The notes under the pieces were generated by a model, which saw only the letters and a list, made by a program, of their open reading frames with translations, did no database searches and had not been told where the DNA came from. The position numbers and the translations under genes were made by a program. Below are positions 43,847 through 50,341 of a stretch of 64,000 bases of DNA, piece by piece. Numbering within the stretch: the first letter of the stretch is position 1; each line of letters opens with the position of its first letter. Origin of the DNA: an uncultured Bryobacterales bacterium (GTDB taxonomy: Bacteria > Acidobacteriota > Terriglobia > Bryobacterales > UBA6623); contig OY282420.1 in assembly GCA_958295955.1 (NCBI GenBank), positions 1,812,435 through 1,876,434 of the forward strand, in the 5' to 3' direction.

Positions 43847-44956
43847 ATGTCCGGGCCGCTCATCGCCGTCGCCATGAGCGGAGGAGTCGATTCCTCCGCC
43901 GCTGCCGGATTGCTCCGGCGGCAGGGCGCAGCCGTGGTCGGCATGACGATGCAGTTGTGGAACCAGCAGCGCATGCCCGATCTGATTCCCGAGGGCGGCG
44001 CCTCGGGCCGCTGCTGCTCGCTTGACGACGTTTACGACGCCCGCTGGGCCGCACAGCACATGGGGATTCCCTATTACGTGGTCAATTTCGAAGACCGCTT
44101 CGAGCAAGAGGTCGTCAAGCCGTTCGTGGACGATTACGTTTCCGGCCGCACGCCGATCCCCTGCACCCTCTGCAACAACTTCATCAAGTTCGACCGCTTC
44201 CTGGAGACGGCCGAGCGGGTCGGCGCGGAGACGATCGCCACGGGTCACTACGCGCGCATTGCCTACGACGAGGACTCCGGCCGTTACCTGCTGCTGCGCG
44301 GAGTCGACCGCTCGCGCGATCAGTCGTATTTCTTGTTCGGACTGACTCAGGAGCAGTTGGCGCGGTCGCTGTTTCCGCTCGGCGGAATGCAGAAGAGCGA
44401 AGTGCGCAAGCTGGCCGCGGAGTTGGGGCTGGGCATGGCCGACAAGCCGGAGAGCCGCGAGATCTGCTTTGTTCCGAACGGCGACTACGCCGCGTTCATC
44501 GACCGTTATCTCGAAGAGCGGGGCGCCGGGCGGGCGGACATCGGGGGCGAGATCGTGACGGCCGACGGCAAGGTCGTGGGCGAGCACAAGGGCATCCATC
44601 GTTACACCGTCGGCCAGCGCCGCGGCTTGGGAGTCGCCGCGGGCAAGCCGGTTTACGTCACCGAAATCCTGCCCGCGGAGCGCCGCGTGGTCGTCGGCGC
44701 GGACGCCCGGTTGCTGCGCAAGGAGTTCGCCGTGCGCGAGGCCAACTGGATTGCGTTCGACGATCTCCGCGAGCCGGTCCGCGCCCAAATCAAGATCCGC
44801 CACCAGTTCGCCCCCGCCTGGGGCGAGGCGCGCCCCGGCAGCGCCCCCGGCGAGGCTGTGATCGCGTTCGACGAGCCGCAGCGCGCCGTCACGCCCGGCC
44901 AAGCCGCCGTCCTGTACCGCGGCGAGCAAACGCTCGGCGGCGGCTGGATCGTCTGA
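43847..44956 (+). CDS. mnmA: tRNA-uridine 2-sulfurtransferase
   Basis: The 369-residue enzyme thiolates U34 of tRNA Lys, Glu and Gln. It has the PP-loop [29 protein letters not shown], the first catalytic cysteine in [28 protein letters not shown], the second in [15 protein letters not shown], and [21 protein letters not shown] purine-rich ribosome site (GAAGGAAGGG) lies upstream. It is the last ordinary high-GC gene before the lower-GC island. Confidence 0.97.
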   Translation: MSGPLIAVAMSGGVDSSAAAGLLRRQGAAVVGMTMQLWNQQRMPDLIPEGGASGRCCSLDDVYDARWAAQHMGIPYYVVNFEDRFEQEVVKPFVDDYVSGRTPIPCTLCNNFIKFDRFLETAERVGAETIATGHYARIAYDEDSGRYLLLRGVDRSRDQSYFLFGLTQEQLARSLFPLGGMQKSEVRKLAAELGLGMADKPESREICFVPNGDYAAFIDRYLEERGAGRADIGGEIVTADGKVVGEHKGIHRYTVGQRRGLGVAAGKPVYVTEILPAERRVVVGADARLLRKEFAVREANWIAFDDLREPVRAQIKIRHQFAPAWGEARPGSAPGEAVIAFDEPQRAVTPGQAAVLYRGEQTLGGGWIV

Positions 44957-45044
44957 AGGTAATAAAGCACAGCACTAATACAGATAGTACAGGTGTGTGA
45001 GCTATGCAATAACGGGTTGCTGCCGCTGTGCCGCCGGCGTTCCC

Positions 45045-46586
45045 TTATGTAGTATCCTCGGTCGGCGTTGACTCGTCGCTGTGCGATTCCATCTCAATCG
45101 GAACGCGGAGAAGACCATCTTTCAGAAGTTTGATCGTATCGGGGTCTATCCCTGAAGTTTTCGCACGGGCGTGCCACTCCGCCACAGAGTCATAAATACA
45201 CTGGCGCAGATAGTCCCGCAAGCTCTCGGGCCCGGCAAGTTGAGTGCAAAAGTACGGATGGCTACGGTTGACGATGACTATAATCTCATCTCTCTTTGTC
45301 GAATCACTCACGACATAGGGATCGTTCGGGGACATTTCCTGCAGGAATATCTTCCAAGAGATCGGCGGCCTGCTGTTTATCGTGCCCTGAAGAGTTGGCG
45401 TCCATGTAGTAACAATGGAATTTATGGTCCTTTCTTTGTTCGCGCCGATTACCTCAGGAGGCGGGATTGTGCTGATTTGGATTCGGTCAACCATCTCCGG
45501 AGACGTGAGATCTTTCTCGATATCGTCAAGGGCAATCCTAATAGCCGCTTCATTCGGACCTCTTTGATCGTCGCCGGCCTTGCGACGTTTCTTTGCGAAG
45601 TCTCGGTAATCGGTACAATGCTCCTTTAGGCCAGTCTCAACGTCTTCCTCCTGGCTGTCACGCCAAAGGATGTTATCCTTTGTGTGGCTCACATCAAAGC
45701 CGTCCAGGTGAATTTCGCCGACAAGCCGCTGGTTGACTAAATCGTTGGAGCCCTGGAGCTGACCATAGAGACGTGACGGTCGCCAAGCGTCCGGCCAGCC
45801 CTTAACGACTCGGTTGGCCTGCAAAATCGAAAAGCCCGCATCGGCCCGACTACCCTTATCAAGGACGCCAACCCATCCCCGCACTTTCTTTCCGTCCACA
45901 TCGAACTCAAAGTCCTTGCGATACTTCTTGCCATTGGCGGCAACCAAGAGTCGCTCATCGAACGAATCCCATGTCAGAATCCCGTCCTGCCACCGCAGGC
46001 TGAGGATTCCCTTGCGTAAGTCTGAGCGGTACATCGAGCGAAGAAAGTCGGCGATCTTGCCGAGAGTTCTGCCATGGAACTTCCGGTTCATGGATACGAC
46101 CGTGACGATCGTGTAGTGCCGTTCCTCGGGTTTCAGCGTGTGCTTATGTACAACTCCATCCTGATGATCCTCCGCGACTTTATTCACGTCAACCACCACA
46201 TAATGCTCATACTTCTCTCCCAGCTTCTTCGTCGTGATGGTCCACTGGTCGCCCATCCAGCACGCGGCAGTCTTCATGCCCATGCCGTACTTCGAACGGC
46301 CAGTGGTATTGACAGGTGGGCGCGCGACATGAAGCGCATGTTCGAGATCGTCTCCGGACATCCCCATTGCGTTATCGGTAATACGCAACATCCCGGCTTG
46401 CCTGTCGTAGACGATTGAGACAGTCAGGATTTTGTCCTCTTCGTCTTTCATGTGTTCATCAAGCACGGCTTGATTGTCGAAGTACGACTGCGTCGAATTG
46501 TCGACAAACTCGGCAATGGCGTGCCACGGAGAGTAAGCGAGCCTCCGGTACGAAGTGATGGCGTCTGGCCCGATGATCATCTTCAT
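45045..46586 (-). CDS. MORC/MutL-like GHKL ATPase of a restriction-modification operon
   Basis: The 513-residue protein has a Bergerat-fold ATPase at its N-terminus. The N box is HAIAEFVDNSTQ (residues 23-33), with the metal-binding asparagine in FVDNS. The G1 box is RITDNAMGMS (68-77) and the G2 box is GRSKYGMGMKTAACWMG (96-112), close to the YGxGxKS lid of MORC proteins. An S5-like second domain (YTIVTVVSMNRKFHGRT) and a region with DGFDVSHTKDNILW follow. There is no histidine-kinase H box and no MutL endonuclease domain. Prokaryotic MORC-like ATPases are known to sit with SF2 helicases and nucleases in restriction systems. It may change DNA or complex topology using ATP. A GGGGGA ribosome site precedes it, 16 bp after the nuclease gene. 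Confidence 0.82.
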   Translation of the reverse strand: MKMIIGPDAITSYRRLAYSPWHAIAEFVDNSTQSYFDNQAVLDEHMKDEEDKILTVSIVYDRQAGMLRITDNAMGMSGDDLEHALHVARPPVNTTGRSKYGMGMKTAACWMGDQWTITTKKLGEKYEHYVVVDVNKVAEDHQDGVVHKHTLKPEERHYTIVTVVSMNRKFHGRTLGKIADFLRSMYRSDLRKGILSLRWQDGILTWDSFDERLLVAANGKKYRKDFEFDVDGKKVRGWVGVLDKGSRADAGFSILQANRVVKGWPDAWRPSRLYGQLQGSNDLVNQRLVGEIHLDGFDVSHTKDNILWRDSQEEDVETGLKEHCTDYRDFAKKRRKAGDDQRGPNEAAIRIALDDIEKDLTSPEMVDRIQISTIPPPEVIGANKERTINSIVTTWTPTLQGTINSRPPISWKIFLQEMSPNDPYVVSDSTKRDEIIVIVNRSHPYFCTQLAGPESLRDYLRQCIYDSVAEWHARAKTSGIDPDTIKLLKDGLLRVPIEMESHSDESTPTEDTT

Positions 46587-46602
46587 TGGTATTGCGTCCC
46601 CC

Positions 46603-47397
46603 TTATTTTTTGGTCCTGGGTCTGATGGCGAGTGCCTCGTTACCTTGTCGCACGATCTCGTAGGATTTACCTGGTGTCAGGTTGTGACCGCGTAGAGCAT
46701 GCAGATATACTGCGCCGCCTGTCTCGATTCTCTCCCACTCCGAAGCCCTTCCTTCATGATACAACAAGACCGTCTGATCCTGCTGCAAGGGGAGGTTGGC
46801 CGGCGAATGAATCGCTAAAAGCCGGTGAAGAAGCTGTTCACACTGGCAGCTTGTAATGATTTCTTCACTTTCCGACGGATAGTCGCCGTTGAGCCGGAGC
46901 AAGTATTTGTTCAGACGGCTTCTGAACATCTGGCAGATCATGACCCTTGCGCCCAATGAGTGGAGCGGCTCCGCCCATCCATCAACCGGCGAGTTTACAA
47001 TCACGAGAACCCGAGGCTGTTCGCCCTTGAACATTTCGAAGATTTTGTCCCTGCGAAGAGAAGCTTTGTGGAGACACAGATAGTCTGCCTGCTCACGACC
47101 GTAGTTGGCATGAGACAAGGTCCGCACCTGAGGTAGAACATGTCCTCTAAATGAGTGGTGTCCGAGTTCGACTTCGACAACCCACCAACCGCGATAATTC
47201 TTGTGGACAAGCGCAAAATCGGGCTTGCGAACGTCGCCGTCAACATCCGATGCGACAGGAGTTTTGAATGGAACCAAGAAATAATCGTCAAATAGCCGCC
47301 CTGCTTCTTGTTGGAGTATCTTTTCGAATTCCGCCTCGTAGTGGCCGCGACTGGCAATCTCCTCGAACCATTCGTCGTTGTAGAGAATACGAGCCAT
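46603..47397 (-). CDS. Putative PD-(D/E)XK-fold nuclease
   Basis: The ATG at 47397 overlaps the helicase stop by one base (TGATG) and gives 264 residues. The N-terminal part has helix YEAEFEKILQQEAG (residues 20-33), then KPDFALVHKNYRGWWVVEVE (58-77), which places P59-D60 and E75-V-E77 as in PD-(D/E)XK enzymes but with Glu in place of the final Lys. A later QVRTLSHANYG may be the supporting glutamine motif. The C-terminal ~80 residues form a beta-rich region (VYLHALRGHNLTPGKSYEIV). Position between helicase and MORC-like ATPase suggests it is the cutting subunit. The fold call rests on motif reading alone. Confidence 0.65.
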   Translation of the reverse strand: MARILYNDEWFEEIASRGHYEAEFEKILQQEAGRLFDDYFLVPFKTPVASDVDGDVRKPDFALVHKNYRGWWVVEVELGHHSFRGHVLPQVRTLSHANYGREQADYLCLHKASLRRDKIFEMFKGEQPRVLVIVNSPVDGWAEPLHSLGARVMICQMFRSRLNKYLLRLNGDYPSESEEIITSCQCEQLLHRLLAIHSPANLPLQQDQTVLLYHEGRASEWERIETGGAVYLHALRGHNLTPGKSYEIVRQGNEALAIRPRTKK

Positions 47398-48650
47398 CAA
47401 GATTCTCCGCACACTTGTTGCCGAGTGCCGGCAACCCATTCAACACGCGCCACATCTTCGAGGCGAACCGCTTCCTTGTAGAGGCGTTCGCTCTCTTGCT
47501 TGCTGGCATAGAGCGTATATATAAGCGCCTTGTCTTTCTTCTTCGCAGGCCGGAGAACACGCCCCAAGCGTTGAATCCTCTGGCGTCGGCTGGCGGTTGA
47601 ACTGGCGATGATCGCAACGGTCGTCTCTGGAACATTCATCCCTTCATCCAGAGCACGGCAGGAGATCAGAACATCGAACACGCCGCGGCGAAAAAGACGA
47701 AGGTTATCTCGTCTGACTTCAGGAGGGATTTTTGAATGATAAAGACAAACGCTGTGGTTACGCTTCTTGAGCGTCTTAAAGAGCATTTCAGCAGATCTGA
47801 CGCGTTCGTGAAATACAATGGCCCGCGCGCCGCGATTGTCCTCGATCAAACGCGCCGCGACCGGGAGCCTCATCGTCGCGCTAGCAGAAACAGCCGCACG
47901 CATCTGCAACACACGCTTCAGATGATCTTCCGAGCCGCGGCTATGGTCGGAGCGCATCCGGCTCAGAAGCGTTGCCGCGCGTTTGGTGAGACGGTCGTAT
48001 TTCTCTTTCTCATGGGGCAGCATCGCCACCTGAACGTTGATCAAATCGAAATGCGTAACAACGCCGTCTTTGTGAGCACTTGTGTATGTGTATTCGAAAA
48101 TGACCGGCCCGAGGGACGGCACAACGTATTCCTCAAAGCCGCTGTCGTATTCACGCTTCGGCGTAGCCGAAAGGCCCAGCGCCGCCGCGAATTTTCCCTG
48201 GATCGCTTTCGCGTTTTCCGGACTTCCGGCACGGTGGCATTCATCGACAATGAGGAAAGTCTTTGGAGTAACGAGTTCCCGAACCTTACGTCGAGCAGTG
48301 TTGATCACCAGAACATTGACGGCGCGAGCACGGCGCGCCTTTTCCTGGCTCGAGAAGCAGGCGATATCCTCAGGCGGTACGCAAAACTCTTCCTGGAGGC
48401 CGACATGCCATTGGTCAAGCAATGTCATCGTGGGCACCAAGACAATGACTCGCCCGTCAGGATGCCGTTTACGAAACTCGTGCATGCACAGGAATGCGAA
48501 CACCGTCTTTCCGCCTCCGGTAACGACACTTACGACACCGCGCATGTTGCCAAGCAGCCAATCCTGCAGTGCCTGTTCCTGCCAAGCACGGGCCGCGAGG
48601 CGCAACGACCACGGAGACGGCGACGCTGCGTCATCAACAAGGACTGTCAT
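47397..48650 (-). CDS. Superfamily 2 DNA helicase (XPB/type III restriction-like)
   Basis: The 417-residue helicase starts with ATG overlapping the methyltransferase stop (ATGA). The order of motifs is a Q-like RAWQEQALQDWL, motif I VVTGGGKTVFAFL, motif Ia LVPTMTLLDQW, motif II FLIVDECHRAG, motif III LGLSATPKRE, motif IV AIVFHERVRSAEMLF, motif V LISCRALDEGMNVPE and motif VI RRQRIQRLGRVLRPAKK. The DECH box and compact size fit translocases of the XPB/UvsW group. It lacks a fused nuclease, which is encoded by the next gene. It probably translocates on DNA during restriction. Confidence 0.9.
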   Translation of the reverse strand: MTVLVDDAASPSPWSLRLAARAWQEQALQDWLLGNMRGVVSVVTGGGKTVFAFLCMHEFRKRHPDGRVIVLVPTMTLLDQWHVGLQEEFCVPPEDIACFSSQEKARRARAVNVLVINTARRKVRELVTPKTFLIVDECHRAGSPENAKAIQGKFAAALGLSATPKREYDSGFEEYVVPSLGPVIFEYTYTSAHKDGVVTHFDLINVQVAMLPHEKEKYDRLTKRAATLLSRMRSDHSRGSEDHLKRVLQMRAAVSASATMRLPVAARLIEDNRGARAIVFHERVRSAEMLFKTLKKRNHSVCLYHSKIPPEVRRDNLRLFRRGVFDVLISCRALDEGMNVPETTVAIIASSTASRRQRIQRLGRVLRPAKKKDKALIYTLYASKQESERLYKEAVRLEDVARVEWVAGTRQQVCGES

Positions 48651-49600
48651 TGAGCTTTGGGAAATCTTCCTTTGGAGCCTTGAACATAGTCTTCGGTTGG
48701 TTCGATCGAAAACCAGCGGCGGCCGAGAGCTTCCGCCGCCGCGCCCGTCGTGTTGCTCCCCGCGAAAGGATCGAGAACCAGCATCCCGGGTTCTGTCAGA
48801 AATTTGATGAAGAACTCTGCTAGTCCCATAGGCATCCTGGCGGGATGCGGTTGAAGATCGTTAGCACGGCAGTAGTTCAGATAACTGGAGTTAGATTGTG
48901 TGTTCGCGAGCGTGATCATGTTCGATGGAATCGCACCGGCGTTGTTTTTCAGGAAGGATTTTTTTCCGATATTATGTTCGGATGGCCGTTTTCCATTGTT
49001 ATAGCTCCGGCGTACGAGAAGTTTTTCCATCGAATCACTGTATTTCTTGAGGACTTGGCGATTATCGGCGTGAGGCCTATCCGTTGATGCCATCCACCAG
49101 AGGTGCGTGTATGAGTCCTTTACGCGAATACGCTCTACGTTAACCCATTGTGCAGGACTAGGCAACCGTGCCGGATTGTGCCACACGAACTGCTGACACA
49201 AGAAAAAGTCACCTTTTTTTCGAAATTCCAAGAGGGCTTCGAGGGCTAGGGTAGACATAACAGGCAGCCCGTGCTCCCACGCATTGCCAAGTTCGAGCAC
49301 AATAGAACCCTTGGGTTTGAGCAATGTCCTGAACAATGATGCAAATCCCACCAGCCACTTAACATATTCCTCACCTTGCTTATTCCCGTACTTTTTTCTC
49401 TTGTTGAGAGGAAATGGGGGTGATGTAAAGATGAGGTCAACCTTGTGTTCCAAATCCTTCTTGTACTTGGGCCGCTTAAGAACGTGCTCAGCTTCACCGA
49501 TAATAGAGCTGCCGAGCGCGGTCTTGAACGCAACAGGCGGGCTATATATCTGGCGGGAGGGGGCGCCGCGAGACGCATTCTGGTTGCCGGAGGTCGACAT
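48647..49600 (-). CDS. M.PvuII-like DNA methyltransferase (probably N4-cytosine)
   Basis: The ATG at 49600 gives 317 residues. The catalytic motif IV is DLIFTSPPFPLNKRKKYGN (TSPPF near residues 59-63). The SAM-binding motif I comes later, as LVLDPFAGSNTTGAAAEALG, the beta-class order. Segments between (GEEYVKWLVGFASLFRTLLK, WHNPARLPSPAQWVNVERIR, VKDSYTHLWWM, KRPSEHNIGKKSFLKNNAGA) follow M.PvuII closely from memory. TSPP(Y/F) with this layout indicates N4-cytosine methylation, but N6-adenine cannot be ruled out. It presumably protects the host sites cut by the linked nuclease. The target sequence is unknown, though a CAGCTG-like site is a testable guess. Confidence 0.9.
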   Translation of the reverse strand: MSTSGNQNASRGAPSRQIYSPPVAFKTALGSSIIGEAEHVLKRPKYKKDLEHKVDLIFTSPPFPLNKRKKYGNKQGEEYVKWLVGFASLFRTLLKPKGSIVLELGNAWEHGLPVMSTLALEALLEFRKKGDFFLCQQFVWHNPARLPSPAQWVNVERIRVKDSYTHLWWMASTDRPHADNRQVLKKYSDSMEKLLVRRSYNNGKRPSEHNIGKKSFLKNNAGAIPSNMITLANTQSNSSYLNYCRANDLQPHPARMPMGLAEFFIKFLTEPGMLVLDPFAGSNTTGAAAEALGRRWFSIEPTEDYVQGSKGRFPKAQ

Positions 49601-49602
49601 TC

Positions 49603-49785
49603 TTATTCGCTGAGGGTTTGGTGACGCGTGGGCAGGCTCTCGTATCCGACGTCGTCTGCGGTACATCGGCAGAACAAATCTTGACCAAGAGCAGTCCAGG
49701 TTGGAATCCGATGGTCCACGTCTTCTCGATGTTCATGATACTTGATGTTGCCTGCCGTTTCCCGAGCAAGCTCGCAATTTTCCAT
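49603..49785 (-). CDS. Possible small gene before the methyltransferase
   Basis: An open frame of 60 codons from ATG at 49785 ends in TAA three bases before the methyltransferase ATG. It reads MENCELARETAGNIKYHEHR, then EDVDHRIPTWTALGQDLF, and ends ESLPTRHQTLSE. The abutting stop suggests co-translation. No helix-turn-helix is visible, so it does not look like a restriction control (C) protein. Overlapping frames are also open, and the call is weak. Confidence 0.3.
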   Translation of the reverse strand: MENCELARETAGNIKYHEHREDVDHRIPTWTALGQDLFCRCTADDVGYESLPTRHQTLSE

Positions 49786-49945
49786 CGGTGGGAGCCCCGT
49801 GCCTTGGATACCCGCAAACCGGCGTCCGCCCAAGCGAAACCGAAAGCTGCCTTACCTCTCCCAGGGTTCGCCTGCTCCTACGGGACTCCTTGACGCTTGC
49901 CATATCGTCGCTCTCCAAGCGATAGAGCGCCGCTGCCTGGTTTCC

Positions 49946-50341
49946 TCACTGTTGCCGGCGGACGGCGAGGAACGGCCCTCGGGGAGTGGAAACGCCGCGC
50001 ACCGTTGCCATGACCGCCGCATTGCCGTCGGAGACGACGGTCGGCAGGCGCACGGCGAACTGGTAGAGTCCCGCGCAGCACGGGGCCGCTCCCTTATAGA
50101 GCACGTCCCGGGAGGGAACGGCAATGCCGCCGAAGGTAAACGAAACTTCGTTCGCGAGTCCGGCTGCGCCGCCGGGAATCTGACCCGTTGCCAACAGCGG
50201 GTCGGTCGCGCCGAAGCCGGTCCCGTACAGCGTGATGACCTCGCCCGGCTCGGCCGGGGTAAGCGTGACGCCGGGAATCAGTCCGGGCGGTCCGACCAGG
50301 GCGGGACCGCCGCCGTGCAGCGCCACGACCGGATTGCGGCC
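49946..50341 (-). pseudogene. Downstream half of the protease's TIGR03437-like domain, separated by an in-frame TAA
   Basis: Directly after the TAA at 50342-50344 the same frame continues for 131 codons. It starts GRNPVVALHGGGPALVGPPG, includes PGEVITLYGTGFGATDP, GLANEVSFTFGGIAVPSRDV and AGLYQFAVRLP, and ends VSTPRGPFLAVRRQQ. This is the expected second half of the Solibacter-type C-terminal domain whose first half ends the upstream protein. A single change (CAA to TAA, giving FPVDPQGRNPVV) would explain the break. It may be a real truncation, a sequencing error or readthrough. Confidence 0.75.

Larger units (their letters stand above)
44957..49945. other. Lower-GC genomic island with a MORC-type restriction/defence operon
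   Basis: Base composition drops to about half G+C by eye between mnmA and the protease gene, against about two-thirds on both sides, and returns sharply at ~49.95 kb. All five open frames inside lie on the minus strand and form one compact cluster. No integrase, transposase, tRNA or clear flanking repeat was seen. The 49786-49945 stretch holds no convincing gene, only short broken frames. Acquisition by horizontal transfer is inferred from composition and content. Confidence 0.7.

Noticed and set aside
45045-46586. MutL, histidine kinase or Hsp90
   Set aside because: The protein has GHKL boxes but no MutL C-terminal endonuclease, no kinase H box or receiver, and no Hsp90 middle domain. The G2 box and gene context fit MORC-like ATPases better.
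44957-49945. Prophage or transposon
   Set aside because: No integrase, transposase, structural phage gene or clear terminal repeat was seen, so it is called only a low-GC island.
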